From an uncultured delta proteobacterium (GTDB lineage Bacteria > Myxococcota_A > UBA9160 > JAFDET01), in NCBI GenBank assembly GCA_947259215.1, contig CAMYLJ010000017.1, positions 149,198 through 213,197 on the forward strand: a DNA stretch of 64,000 nucleotides, given 5' to 3'. This document shows positions 35,040-43,984 of the stretch, in pieces. The notes beneath the pieces are model-generated. The model was not told where the DNA came from. It was given only the letters and a program-made list of their open reading frames with translations, and ran no database searches. How positions within the stretch are numbered: the first letter of the stretch is position 1; each line of letters begins with the position of its first letter. The position numbers and the translations under genes are program-made.

Positions 35040-36116
35040 CTAGGCTGTCCGATCCAGGATCCGCGCTCGATAGGCGGTGGGGCTCTCGCCGGTCCAGCGT
35101 CGGAACGCCTTGGCGAAGCTCGTCGCGTCGTCGAAGCCGGCCGCCTGCGCGACGTCGATCACACGGCAGCCCGGCCGGCCGAGCAGCCCGAGCGCCAGAT
35201 TCCGATGCTCGCGATCGACGATCCGGCGGAAGCTGCTTCCCTCGGCCCGCAGGCGCCGCTGGAGCGTGCGGCGCCCGATCCCGAGTCGGCGGGCGACAGA
35301 CGCCTGGGTGGGCCGCTCGTGCTCCTCCAGGGCGGCGCGGATCTGCTCGGCCACCGCCACCGTGAACTCGGGCGCCAAGGTGCGGAGCTCGCTCTCGAGG
35401 AGGTCCTGGAGTCGCGACTGCGCCCGGGGCTGCGCGGCGATCATCGGCTGCCGGAGCGACGCCAGCGGAAGCCGCAGGCGATGGGACGAGGCGCGGAACT
35501 CGACGGGACAGCGGAAGAAGCGCTCGTAGGGGGCGACGTCGGGCGGTGGCGCGTGCCGGAACGAGACGCGCAGGGGGGAGAGGTCCGCGATGATCGCCTC
35601 GCGGAGGATCCTCAAGATCCCGACGAGACAGGACTCGTAGACCTGACGGCCGAGCGCGTCGTCCACGTCCGCGAGGCGGAGCTCGATGGATAGCGTGGAT
35701 TCGTCTTCGTGGATGGCGACATCCATCCGATCAGCGATGAGCTTCTGGTACCGCGCCAGGTGCCGGATCGCCTCCAGGCCCGTCTCGCTGACGGCCACCA
35801 GCTGCCCGATCATGCCGGCCGCCGCCGCCACCGGGACGGTCTGCGCCAGGTGGAGGCCCAGAGACGGGTCGCCGCTCAGCCGCTCGGCCTCCCGCCACAG
35901 GGCCCAGAAGGCCGTGCTCGGCACCCGGGCCGCCGGATCCATCAGCTCCGAGAGACTCACCCCCGCTGGGGCGCAGAGCCGTGCGGGGGCGAGGCCGAGC
36001 CTCTGGAAGCCGACGAGCATGCCCCGCGTGACGAATCCGCCGACGAACGTGCTGGGCGCGGCCTCCGCCGATGTGGCGCATTCGACCCGGTTCTTTGACG
36101 CGTTGGGCACGGACAA
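35040..36116 (-). CDS. AraC-family regulator
   Basis: 358 residues. C-terminal double helix-turn-helix: TQASVARRLGIGRRTLQRRL and VIDVAQAAGFDDATSFAKAF, then RRWTGESPTAYR. The N-terminal 200 residues match the AraC-type arabinose-binding-like domain (PF12625) common in regulators of lipid metabolism. It is divergent from the DUF3604 gene with 65 bp between, and convergent with the SDR operon. Either could be its target. Confidence 0.9.
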   Translation of the reverse strand: MSVPNASKNRVECATSAEAAPSTFVGGFVTRGMLVGFQRLGLAPARLCAPAGVSLSELMDPAARVPSTAFWALWREAERLSGDPSLGLHLAQTVPVAAAAGMIGQLVAVSETGLEAIRHLARYQKLIADRMDVAIHEDESTLSIELRLADVDDALGRQVYESCLVGILRILREAIIADLSPLRVSFRHAPPPDVAPYERFFRCPVEFRASSHRLRLPLASLRQPMIAAQPRAQSRLQDLLESELRTLAPEFTVAVAEQIRAALEEHERPTQASVARRLGIGRRTLQRRLRAEGSSFRRIVDREHRNLALGLLGRPGCRVIDVAQAAGFDDATSFAKAFRRWTGESPTAYRARILDRTA

Positions 36117-36181
36117 ATCCCTCGCACGCTCGCAGGATACCAGAAAATCGTTTGCCAGCGGGCAGTTGAGGAGATCTCCAC

Positions 36182-38272
36182 GTGAAGACCCGAGCCCCGA
36201 TCGCGGCGCTTGCCGCCGCCCTCATCTCGATCTCCGGACCCGCCGCCGCGGAGCTGTGCCCGGACTACAACCCGCTCCGGAACCCCTACGTCGGGGACCT
36301 GCACGTCCATACGGCGTTCTCGTTCGACTCCGTGCTGCTCGGCGTGCAGACGGAGCCGGACGACGCCTACGCCTTCGCCAAGGGCGCCCCGATCGAGCTG
36401 GCTCCCACCGGTCCCCCCCCGACCGGGCTTCCGCGCGTCTTCCAGCTCCAGCGGCCTCTCGACTTCGCGGCCGTCTCCGACCACGCGGAGTTCTTCGGCG
36501 AGTTCAGCCTCTGCACCGCGGATCCGACCGACCCGGCCTACAACACGCCCTTCTGCAACGCCTACCGCACGGTCGCCTTCGGAAACCGCGACGTCACCAC
36601 GGCTCCCCCGGGCCAGGTCGCGCTGGGTGTGTTCCTCCAGTTCGCCGCACCGCTCCTCAGCCCGCTCCCGGGGCGCAATCCGATCTGCGGCCCGGGAAAC
36701 GCCGATTGTCTGGACCGCGCCTCCATGGTCTGGGACGCGTCCCAGGACGCGACCAACTTCGCCAACGATCCCTGCTCGTTCACGGCGTTCAACGCCTACG
36801 AGTGGACCGCGAACACTATCTTCCCCGACGCTCCGGCCGGAGCCAACCTCCACCGCAACGTGATCTTCCGCAATGATTCGGTGCCTGCGCTCCCGTCCTC
36901 GTACTTCGAGGCGCCGCGTGTCGAGATCCTCTGGGAACAGCTGCGGCAGGACTGCATCGACGGCGACGAGGACTGCGACGCGCTGACGATCCCGCACAAC
37001 TCGAACCTGAGCTCGGGCCGCATGTTCAAGCCGGTCAACTCAGCCGCGGGGGACCAGCCGCTCACTCCGGAGGACGCCGGGGCCCGCGCGGCCATCGAGC
37101 CCGTCGTCGAGGTCACGCAGATCAAGGGCGCCTCGGAGTGCCGCATCTCCATGCGGGCCGACAATGGCGTCCCGTTCCTGGGCAGCGACGAGCTCTGCGA
37201 CCACGAGAGCTACGACCGCATCGGGATCCTCGACAACCCGATTCCGAACGTGCCGGTGCCCCGGCTCTCCTTCGTGCGCGAGGGCCTCAAGGAGGGCCTC
37301 GTCCAGGAGGAGGCGCTCGGCGTGAACCCCTTCAAGCTCGGCATGCTGGGCTCTACCGACGCCCACAACTCCACTCCGGGCCAGACGAGCGAGAAGACGT
37401 TCGCGACGACCGGCCAACAGGGGATCAACGACTTCAACCCGCAGCTGACGCTCGCGATCCGCAACGGGACGGGCATCGAGGCCCACGGCGGCGGCCTCGC
37501 CGTCGTCTGGGCCGAGCAGAACACGCGCGACTCGCTGTTCGACGCCATCAAGCGCCGGGAGGTCTACGGGACGAGCGGGACGCGGCCGATCGTGCGCTTC
37601 CACGGGAGCTGGAACGTCGGCCTCGGCATCTGCAACTCCCAGAACACGAGCAAGATCGCCGACAAGAAGGGCGTGCCCATGGGCGCCGACCTTCCCGTGC
37701 GGCCCGGCAACAAGACGCCGCGCTTCGTGGTCTCGGCCCAGCAGGATCCGGACGCGAGCCCGCTGCAGCGCATCCAGATCGTCAAGGGCTGGCTCGACGA
37801 GAGCGGCGAGGCGCAGGAGGCGGTCTACGACGTGGCCGGAGACCCGGACAACGGCGCGGGCGTCGACGTCGACACGTGCCAGCCCCTCGGCACCGGCTTC
37901 GACTCGCTGTGTACCGTGTGGGGGGACCCCGACTTCGACGGCGGGCAGAAGGCATTCTACTACGCGCGCGTCCTCGAGAATCCGACCTGCCGCTGGAACC
38001 AGCAGTTCTGCGCCGACACCTTCGGCAACGTCGGTGACGCCTGCGCGGCGGGGCTGGTGCCGCCGGAGCTCGGGCAGTGCTGCGACGGCACGGCCGCACA
38101 CCAGAGCTTCTGTGCCGTGCAGCTGGCCCAGCAGTCCGCACAGGGCATCGAGTGCTTCACCCCCCAGATGCGTCCGGACCTGCAGGCCTCCTGCTGCGTC
38201 GGCAACTACCTGGACATCCCGAAGACCATCCAGGAGCGCGCCTGGACCTCGCCGATCTGGTACACGCCGTAG
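36182..38272 (+). CDS. Exported DUF3604 protein (PHP-like metal-dependent domain)
   Basis: 696 residues from a GTG at 36182 behind GAGGAG. A signal peptide (APIAALAAALISISGPAAA) precedes the DUF3604 domain. NPYVGDLHVHTAFSFDSV carries the PHP-type metal-binding HxH, FAAVSDHAEFFGEF the Asp-His, LTIPHNSNLS another His and MLGSTDAHNSTPG the late Asp-His. Ten or more Cys near the C-terminus suggest disulfides outside the cytoplasm. Activity unknown, probably phosphoesterase-like. It is followed by a PPIase and a HupE-like gene, an arrangement seen in other marine Proteobacteria. Confidence 0.88.
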   Translation: MKTRAPIAALAAALISISGPAAAELCPDYNPLRNPYVGDLHVHTAFSFDSVLLGVQTEPDDAYAFAKGAPIELAPTGPPPTGLPRVFQLQRPLDFAAVSDHAEFFGEFSLCTADPTDPAYNTPFCNAYRTVAFGNRDVTTAPPGQVALGVFLQFAAPLLSPLPGRNPICGPGNADCLDRASMVWDASQDATNFANDPCSFTAFNAYEWTANTIFPDAPAGANLHRNVIFRNDSVPALPSSYFEAPRVEILWEQLRQDCIDGDEDCDALTIPHNSNLSSGRMFKPVNSAAGDQPLTPEDAGARAAIEPVVEVTQIKGASECRISMRADNGVPFLGSDELCDHESYDRIGILDNPIPNVPVPRLSFVREGLKEGLVQEEALGVNPFKLGMLGSTDAHNSTPGQTSEKTFATTGQQGINDFNPQLTLAIRNGTGIEAHGGGLAVVWAEQNTRDSLFDAIKRREVYGTSGTRPIVRFHGSWNVGLGICNSQNTSKIADKKGVPMGADLPVRPGNKTPRFVVSAQQDPDASPLQRIQIVKGWLDESGEAQEAVYDVAGDPDNGAGVDVDTCQPLGTGFDSLCTVWGDPDFDGGQKAFYYARVLENPTCRWNQQFCADTFGNVGDACAAGLVPPELGQCCDGTAAHQSFCAVQLAQQSAQGIECFTPQMRPDLQASCCVGNYLDIPKTIQERAWTSPIWYTP

Positions 38273-38292
38273 GCGTGGCGGGGCCTCCGTCG

Positions 38293-39300
38293 ATGCAACG
38301 ATCGCAGCTGACGCGCGCGCTCCGCTGGCCGCCGCTCCACTTCGCGCTCGGCGGAGTGCTGCTCTTCGTGGGCGCGGCGGCGTTCGGGCCCGCCGGGGAG
38401 ACGGCGCCGGGCGCCGGGGACGCGCGCCTGATCCTGGTGGAGGAGGCGCGCGTCGCCGCCCTGCGCGCCCGCCACGAGGGGCGGACGGGACTCCCCGTGG
38501 ACGCGCACACCGAGCGCAGCCTGGTCGCGCGCTTCGTGGAAGAGGAGATCCTGTACCGCGAGGCGCTCCGCCGCGGGCTCGCCACCGACAACCCGGCCGT
38601 GGTCGGGCGGATGCGCCAGAAGCTCGAATTCCTCGGTGAGGGCCACGGCGAGCCGCTCGACGACGAGAACGTACTGCGCCAGGCGGCCGAGCTGGGCCTC
38701 GGCGACGAGGACCTGGTCCTGCGGAACATGTTCGTGCGCAACATGCGGCTCCTGCTGGCGCGGGAAGGCGACCGCGAGCCGACCACCGAGGAGCTCGAGT
38801 CCTACTTCGCGAGCCACGGGGACGAGTTCCTTCGGCCGGCACGCGTGAGCTGGCGCCACGTCTTCCTGGACGAGGACGAGCGCGGGGACCGCCTGGCCTC
38901 GGACGCAGACGGGCTCCTCGCCCGTCTGCGGAGCCGCGCGCCGACCTCGGCCGACGCGGAGGCCCTGGGGGATCCGTTCGTCGCCGGAGGCGAGTTCCAC
39001 GGCAAAACGCGGCGGCAGGTCACGGCCCGCTTCGGCTCTGCCTTCGCGGCGGCCGTGCTCGAGCTCCCCGAGCGCGAGTGGTCGGGCCCCTTCGCCTCGC
39101 CCTTCGGCCTCCACCTCGTCTTCGTCGAGGAGAGGATCGACGCCCACGTGGCACCCCTCGAGGAGGTCCGGGACCGGGTGGTACTCGCCTGGCGGCGCCA
39201 GCGCCGCGATCGGCACCTCGAGCGGTCCCTCGCCGAGCTGCGGAGTCGCTACGAGGTGGTCTACGAGAGCGGCGGTCGCCGGGACGGAGGCGCCGGATGA
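38293..39300 (+). CDS. Periplasmic parvulin-type peptidyl-prolyl isomerase
   Basis: 335 residues. An N-terminal signal anchor (FALGGVLLFVGAAAFGPAG) is followed by the SurA/PpiD-like helical chaperone part (VARFVEEEILYREALRRGLA). The PPIase domain lies around residues 180-300 (VSWRHVFLDEDERGD ... GDPFVAGGEFHG ... PFASPFGLHLVFVEER). The core His and hydrophobic pocket residues are present. Presumably folds exported partners. Its stop overlaps the next ATG. Confidence 0.85.
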   Translation: MQRSQLTRALRWPPLHFALGGVLLFVGAAAFGPAGETAPGAGDARLILVEEARVAALRARHEGRTGLPVDAHTERSLVARFVEEEILYREALRRGLATDNPAVVGRMRQKLEFLGEGHGEPLDDENVLRQAAELGLGDEDLVLRNMFVRNMRLLLAREGDREPTTEELESYFASHGDEFLRPARVSWRHVFLDEDERGDRLASDADGLLARLRSRAPTSADAEALGDPFVAGGEFHGKTRRQVTARFGSAFAAAVLELPEREWSGPFASPFGLHLVFVEERIDAHVAPLEEVRDRVVLAWRRQRRDRHLERSLAELRSRYEVVYESGGRRDGGAG

Positions 39301-40307
39301 GGGGCCTCTCGTACGCGCTCCTCGCCGGGGCCCTCTCGGTCGGGGCCTGGCTCGCCTCACCCGCTGCCGCGCACCCCCTGGCCCCGGCGCTCCTCGAGCT
39401 GCGTGAGCGCGGCGACGGGCAGGTGGAGGTGAAGTTCAAGACGCCGGCCGCCCGGCTCCCGGGCGTGGATCTCTCCCCGGCGCTGCCGAAGGGGTGCGAG
39501 CCGCTGGCCCCCCCGACCGTCGCACGGGAGGGCACCGGCGTGGTGGAGCGCTTCACGGCGCGCTGCGGCGCCTCCGGGCTCGTGGGTGCGCGCGTCGGCG
39601 TGCGGGGCCTGGAGGCCAGCCCCACGGACGCCCTGCTCCGGGTCGAACTCGCCGATGGCCGTCGCATCCAGGCGGTGCTGCGCGGCTCCCAGCCCTTCCA
39701 CGTCGTTCCCGAGCGGCCCTCGCGCCTGGGCGTCGTCCGCGACTACCTCCGCCTCGGCCTCGAGCACATCGCGAGCGGCCTCGATCACCTGCTGTTCGTG
39801 CTCGGTTTGCTGCTGCTCGTGGGAGGGCGCCTGGCGCCCGTGGTCAAGACCGTCACCGCCTTCACGCTGGGGCACAGCGTGACGCTCTCCCTGGCGGTGC
39901 TGGGGTTCGTGCGATTCCCCGTCGGCCTGATCGAGCTGGCCATCGCCGCGAGCGTCTTCGTGCTGGGAGCGGAGCTGGCGCGCGGTCCGGGCGCGCCGGC
40001 GAGCCGGCTGCGGCGCTTCCCGTGGGCGATGGCGGGGGCCTTCGGCCTGCTGCACGGCTTCGGCTTCGCCGGTGCCCTGGCCCAGGTCGGGCTCCCCAGC
40101 GGCGAGATCCCGCTCTCGCTGTTCGCGTTCAACCTCGGGATCGAGTTGGGCCAGCTCGCGTTCGTCGCGCTCGCGCTCGCGGGGTGGCGGCTGCTGGTGC
40201 TGGCGCGGGCTCCGGCGCCGGCCTGGCTGCGCGCGGCGCCGGCCTACGGCATCGGCACCCTGGCGGCCTACTGGTGTCTCGAGCGTGCCGCCAGCCTGTT
40301 CCCGTGA
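39297..40307 (+). CDS. HupE/UreJ-family membrane protein
   Basis: 336 residues. Signal peptide, then a beta-rich external domain (35-140), then six or seven hydrophobic helices with the HupE signatures GLEHIASGLDHLLFVLGLLL, TAFTLGHSVTLSLAVLGFV and LLHGFGFAGAL. His and Asp in these helices suggest metal transport (Ni or Co in characterised HupE). ATGA overlap with the PPIase. This is the last gene before a B-type repeat. Confidence 0.88.
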   Translation: MRGLSYALLAGALSVGAWLASPAAAHPLAPALLELRERGDGQVEVKFKTPAARLPGVDLSPALPKGCEPLAPPTVAREGTGVVERFTARCGASGLVGARVGVRGLEASPTDALLRVELADGRRIQAVLRGSQPFHVVPERPSRLGVVRDYLRLGLEHIASGLDHLLFVLGLLLLVGGRLAPVVKTVTAFTLGHSVTLSLAVLGFVRFPVGLIELAIAASVFVLGAELARGPGAPASRLRRFPWAMAGAFGLLHGFGFAGALAQVGLPSGEIPLSLFAFNLGIELGQLAFVALALAGWRLLVLARAPAPAWLRAAPAYGIGTLAAYWCLERAASLFP

Positions 40308-40435
40308 GCGGACCGCGGTCAGGCCAGCACTCCAGCGGCTCGCGCTACGCGATCCGCACCGAGTCTGCGTCCGAGCTGAGAACAGCTGGGTTACGGGTGG
40401 GCCCTCCTGGATTCGAACCTGGGGGGTGGGGTGGT

Positions 40436-40591
40436 GCTTCAACGGGGTAGGGCGATCTTCGCTCTCGCCCGGTCAGAATTGGTCGCGCCTGGTTGACTGG
40501 GTCCCGCCAAACCTCACTGCGCTCCGGGCAGCGGGGGCCGGAACAGTTGGGATACAACGGGATACAAGCTTCAGCTCTTCGGACCCCTGCG
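40436..40591 (+). repeat. B-type module end, copy 2, left part (interrupted)
   Basis: TTGACTGGGTCCCGCCAAAC and the doublet GGGATACAAC-GGGATACAAG (40549-40568) match copy 1 and copy 4. The block stops after GGACCCCTGCG at 40591 and continues at 43591 with GCGTTTCCGCGG. 3 kb of other DNA lie in between. A piece like the Arg fragment (ATTCGAACCTGGGGGG) stands at 40411. Confidence 0.75.
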
Positions 40592-40674
40592 CGGAACCTG
40601 CCAACGACTTTGAGACACCTCGGTTGTGAAATTAGTGAGCCCCTCCTGGCTGTGTCGCCTTGATGGGTGGTCCG

Positions 40675-41241
40675 CTATTTCTTGAGCGTTGGATAGGCTT
40701 CGGAATAGACCCAATCCCTGGACTGCGCCGGCACATGGCATCCGAGACAGTCGGTTTCGTAGTTCGTGGCGACGTTCTTCGAAGGAGCGTCGGGCTTGAA
40801 TAGGGCCCAACCCCAGCCTTGGCCCCAGAGTGGATGGTCGGGGAAGCGCCCCTTCGCGTCTTTGACCATGACGAACCATTGCTTGAGCTGGTCGTTGGCA
40901 TAGGCGACATTCGGGCCCGTGGTGTAGTTCCCGGCAGTGGCCGCACGAAGCTCCTTTACGAGCACTGCTCCGTCCGGGAACTGACCCGTCTCGCGGAACG
41001 CCTCGACCGTGCTCTGCTGCGTATAGACGTCATGAAACCCGCTCGCGTCACCCTCCGGAACGAACCAGCTCCCCATGTGCACGAACTCGGTCCGAAAGTT
41101 TGCGGGCCGCTCGATGCTCCCGTCAGCAGATACGTACGGCGAGAACTGGTCCGTCTTCGTGTCTTCTGCGTGGCTGGCTCGCCAGCCTGCAAAGCTCAGT
41201 AGACAAACAAGCACTCCGGAACATGCCACCCATTTCTTCAT
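40675..41241 (-). CDS. Cytochrome P460-family protein
   Basis: 188 residues from the ATG at 41239-41241, with GGAGAG 7 bp before it. Signal peptide WVACSGVLVCLLSFAGWRAS then HAED. The P460 fold is marked by FRTEFVHMGSWFVPEGDASG, TGQFPDGAVLVKELR and PLWGQGWGWALF. The c-type haem motif CLGCH lies at the C-terminal end in TDCLGCHVPAQSRDW, as in true P460. Characterised members oxidise hydroxylamine. Second gene of a pair with the next entry. Confidence 0.88.
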   Translation of the reverse strand: MKKWVACSGVLVCLLSFAGWRASHAEDTKTDQFSPYVSADGSIERPANFRTEFVHMGSWFVPEGDASGFHDVYTQQSTVEAFRETGQFPDGAVLVKELRAATAGNYTTGPNVAYANDQLKQWFVMVKDAKGRFPDHPLWGQGWGWALFKPDAPSKNVATNYETDCLGCHVPAQSRDWVYSEAYPTLKK

Positions 41242-41328
41242 CTCGAATCTCTCCTTCATGCGGCACCACGTCGCGTAGCGACGTGGTGCCCATATGCCGG
41301 GCACCGCTCGTCCGGCGGTCACTGCAAG

Positions 41329-41952
41329 CTACTGACCCATCTGCAGCACGCGCTGGAGGGCGTCGCTCATCCCGCCTGAGCCCTTCTCACCGGCAGCCTT
41401 CCCTTCGCGCAAGACGGGGTAATACTGCGTGAAAACGAAATCGTCAGCCGCGGCTGCCGCGTGACAGGCGTTGCACGACCCGGCGGGGAACGGCTTAGCG
41501 GTCTTCGTGAGAGTCTTGTGGTCCGGAGTCGAGAAGCTGTAGTAGGCCCAGTTGCCGGGCTCGTTCGGGAAGTGCTGCTTGCTCTTGATGGTCGCTTCCA
41601 ACCCGATGAAATCGCCCTGGAAGTAGCCTCTGCCGCTAACCGCAGCGGTTGTCCCTACGGCTACGAGTTCCTTGACGAGAATCGTTCCATCTCGGAACGT
41701 TCCCGTCTTCTTCCACTCCGCCCAGCTGGCGGGGTCGATGTAGACGTTGTGAAACTCTGGAAACGCAGCCTTCCCATTGTTGAGTTCGTTGGGTGTTACC
41801 GGTGTGCCGACGTAGACCCATTCACGATAGCCGGTGGGTCGCTCAAGACTCCCCTTCTTGATGGTGAACGCATCGTCGTCTGCCGCGGCAGTCCCAGCGG
41901 TCAGAAAAGCTGCGGCCAGGATTCCCAGATAGGTCTTCAAACTCATTTTCAT
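41329..41952 (-). CDS. Cytochrome P460-family protein
   Basis: 207 residues from the ATG at 41950-41952 behind ACAGGAG. Signal peptide YLGILAAAFLTAGTAAAD. Same fold as the next gene (YREWVYVGTPVTPNELN, TGTFRDGTILVKELVAVGT, EPGNWAYYSF) and haem motif CNACH in GSCNACHAAAAADDF. The two paralogues are similar in layout but clearly diverged, so the duplication is old. 88 bp between them; probably co-transcribed. Confidence 0.88.
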   Translation of the reverse strand: MKMSLKTYLGILAAAFLTAGTAAADDDAFTIKKGSLERPTGYREWVYVGTPVTPNELNNGKAAFPEFHNVYIDPASWAEWKKTGTFRDGTILVKELVAVGTTAAVSGRGYFQGDFIGLEATIKSKQHFPNEPGNWAYYSFSTPDHKTLTKTAKPFPAGSCNACHAAAAADDFVFTQYYPVLREGKAAGEKGSGGMSDALQRVLQMGQ

Positions 41953-42103
41953 GTCGCTCTCCTGTGGCTGTTTCGTGGTCGCCTCGACCGCGTGGATTCT
42001 GATTCCGCGAAGTGCGAAAGGTTTCACATGTTCAGTTCCTCTGAGAGCCTCCGCAAGGGGGAGGCTCGTCGATGTGGAGAGTCGCTCACGCGGCCTATCA
42101 AGA

Positions 42104-43120
42104 CTAGGTCGGAAATTGGTGAGCCCCTCCTGGCTGTGCCGCCACGGGCGGCGGGTTGATGTAGACGGCTTCGGGCAAGGTGGCCGGTTCGGGGCATCTC
42201 CGCGGGAAGCGCTCGGGATGAGTCTCATACGCGCGGGCCAGAACCTTCTGGCGATCGGCGAGACGGCCCTTGGCCCTGCCGAAGTAGACATCGGCGGGCG
42301 TGAGCATGGCGATGCCCGCGTGTCGATGGTGATGGTTGTACCACGGGAAGAACGAACGGCAGTAGTTCGTAGCCACCTCTTGGCCCTCGAAACGCCCCGG
42401 GAAGCCGGGGTGGTACTTCAGGGTCTTGAACTGGGCCTCGGAAAACGGGTTGTCGTCCGAGACCCGAGGACGGCTGAGCGATCGCGTCACCCCGAGGTCG
42501 GCGAGGAGCTGTGCCGTGCACTTCGCCGTCATCGGAGCTCCGCGGTCCGAGTGGAGCGTCAGAGTCTTGGGGTTCGCCTCGTACTTCCGGCAGGTTTCCT
42601 CGATCAGATTGCTTGCGAGCCGCGCGTTCTCGCGGTCGGCGACCATCCATCCCACCGCATAACGACTGTAGAGATCCAGCAGCACGTAGAGGTAGTAGTA
42701 GGTCCACTTCCTCGGCCCGAGCAGCTTCGTGATGTCCCAGCTCCAGACCTCGTTCGGAGCCGTCGCCACGAGCTCGGGCCTGGTGTAGACCGGATGGCGC
42801 CGTTGATTGCGGCGCTCCCGGCTCTCTCCGCCTTCGGCCAGGAGGCGGTACATCGTGCGCTCCGAGCACAGATAGCGCCTCTCATCGAGGAGGGTGGCCA
42901 CGACCTCGCCGGGCGATCGGTCCGCGAAACGGGGCTCGTAGAGCACCTCTCGCACGCGCTCGCGTTCCGACGGAGAGAGTGCTCGGGCAGGAGTCTTCCG
43001 GGGCTGCTGCTGCCCGATTGTAGGCCTCGCTTGGCGGTAGAAGGTCGCGCGCGACACGGCCAGGGCTCGACAAGCCGGGGCAACCCCGACCTGTCGAGCC
43101 AATCCCTGGGCCGCGCTCAC
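42104..43120 (-). CDS. IS3-family transposase, orfB (DDE integrase core)
   Basis: 338 residues from a GTG at 43120 that overlaps the orfA stop (GTGA). The order is HTH_21 (SPGEVVATLLDERRYLCSER), then the rve core with Asp in VWSWDITKLLGPRKW, Asp in LTLHSDRGAPMTAKC and Glu in NPFSEAQFKTLKY: a complete DDE set. The frame is full length. Coupling by overlapping codons, rather than the usual -1 frameshift, suggests an IS3 subgroup that translates orfB by reinitiation. Confidence 0.93.
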   Translation of the reverse strand: MSAAQGLARQVGVAPACRALAVSRATFYRQARPTIGQQQPRKTPARALSPSERERVREVLYEPRFADRSPGEVVATLLDERRYLCSERTMYRLLAEGGESRERRNQRRHPVYTRPELVATAPNEVWSWDITKLLGPRKWTYYYLYVLLDLYSRYAVGWMVADRENARLASNLIEETCRKYEANPKTLTLHSDRGAPMTAKCTAQLLADLGVTRSLSRPRVSDDNPFSEAQFKTLKYHPGFPGRFEGQEVATNYCRSFFPWYNHHHRHAGIAMLTPADVYFGRAKGRLADRQKVLARAYETHPERFPRRCPEPATLPEAVYINPPPVAAQPGGAHQFPT

Positions 43121-43518
43121 GACTTCTTTCCGCTCTCGAGGTCGAATCCCAGCAGCCCGGCAACTTTTTCCTGCACGTCCAGGATCGTGTGCGCCTTGTG
43201 CAGCTCCCTCTTGAGACGAGCTACCTTCGACTCGAGTTCGCGAACCTTCGACGCGAGCGGATTGCGGGCCTTCGGCTTGGCACCGCGTCTCTTGGACGCC
43301 AACCCTCGGAGCGCTCCGTCGTGGCGGGCCTTGCGCCACGCCGTCAGGTGAGAACTGTACAGCCCTTCCCGTCGAAGCAGCTGACCCACCTCGCCGGGCT
43401 TCGTGCAGCGCTCCGCTTCCTCGAGGATGCGAAGCCGGTATTCCGCCGTGAAGCGACGACGACGCGGCTTCGCCGCGACCTCGGGATCCGGAGGAGAGGT
43501 GTTCGGTTCGTTGATCAT
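43117..43518 (-). CDS. IS3-family transposase, orfA (helix-turn-helix)
   Basis: 133 residues. RRRRFTAEYRLRILEEAERC, then GEVGQLLRREGLYSSHLTAW, is the HTH_Tnp_1 DNA-binding domain. KVRELESKVARLKRELHKAH is the leucine-zipper-like coiled coil for dimerisation. Intact; followed by orfB with a 4-bp overlap. Confidence 0.9.
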   Translation of the reverse strand: MINEPNTSPPDPEVAAKPRRRRFTAEYRLRILEEAERCTKPGEVGQLLRREGLYSSHLTAWRKARHDGALRGLASKRRGAKPKARNPLASKVRELESKVARLKRELHKAHTILDVQEKVAGLLGFDLESGKKS

Positions 43519-43590
43519 CGTCAGTCACCTTCCTTCGCCCTACAGTAATTCTGGACGGGTCGGGTGTCTCATCGTTGTTGGCAGAGAGGG

Positions 43591-43899
43591 GCGTTTCCGC
43601 GGGGTTACGGCCGGAGGTTGTAGGTTCGAGTCCCGTCCGCCCCGCCATCTAGCGGATTTCATTCGGCTTTTCGGGCTTCGCCAGACCCGCACGCTTCGCC
43701 TGTAAGTGCCCGTCTCCCCAGCATTTCCATTGTCGGGATACGAGCGGGATACAAGTCCGCATCCGCGCGTGTGTCTCGGTCGCAGGTTGTGGTTGAGCAT
43801 CAGGCTTCGAACCTGGGGGTCTGGGGCGCACAGCGCGAGCGTTCAGTTGGTTTGGCGCGGGGCGCTGATCCTTCCTCTGCGAATCCCTACCGGCGTGCA
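43591..43899 (+). repeat. B-type module end, copy 2, right part, then split tRNA-Arg fragment
   Basis: GCGTTTCCGCGGGGTTACGG continues the interrupted copy, with the Asp core at 43610-43647. 87 bp after the core lies another doublet, CGGGATACGAG-CGGGATACAAG (43734-43754). Then an Arg(TCG) anticodon arm GAGCATCAGGCTTCGAACCT (43795-43814), and 50 bp further its 3' end GAATCCCTACCGGCGTGCA (43881-43899), so the Arg fragment itself carries an insertion. Confidence 0.65.
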
Positions 43900-43984
43900 T
43901 GCGAATTCGCGGGGTTGCGCCCCTCTCGCGCTTGACCCGCAGGCCCCGAGCCTGGGGCTCAGCCGAGCGGGCGGGTCTGTCGGG

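Larger units (their letters stand above)
40592..43590. mobile_element. 3.0 kb IS3-type insertion carrying two cytochrome P460 genes
   Basis: The DNA interrupts a B-type repeat; GCG is present on both sides (40589-40591, 43591-43593), a plausible 3-bp target duplication. Near its ends are inverted repeats CTGCCAACGACTTTGAGACA then CC (40598-40619) and, on the minus strand, CTGCCAACAACGATGAGACA then CC (43584-43563), 19 of 22 identical. Inside are an IS3-family orfA/orfB and two P460 genes. A 27-bp stretch, GAAATTAGTGAGCCCCTCCT and seven more bases, occurs at 40628-40654 and again at 42112-42138, so the transposase end of the IS appears twice with the P460 genes between the copies. Confidence 0.65.
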
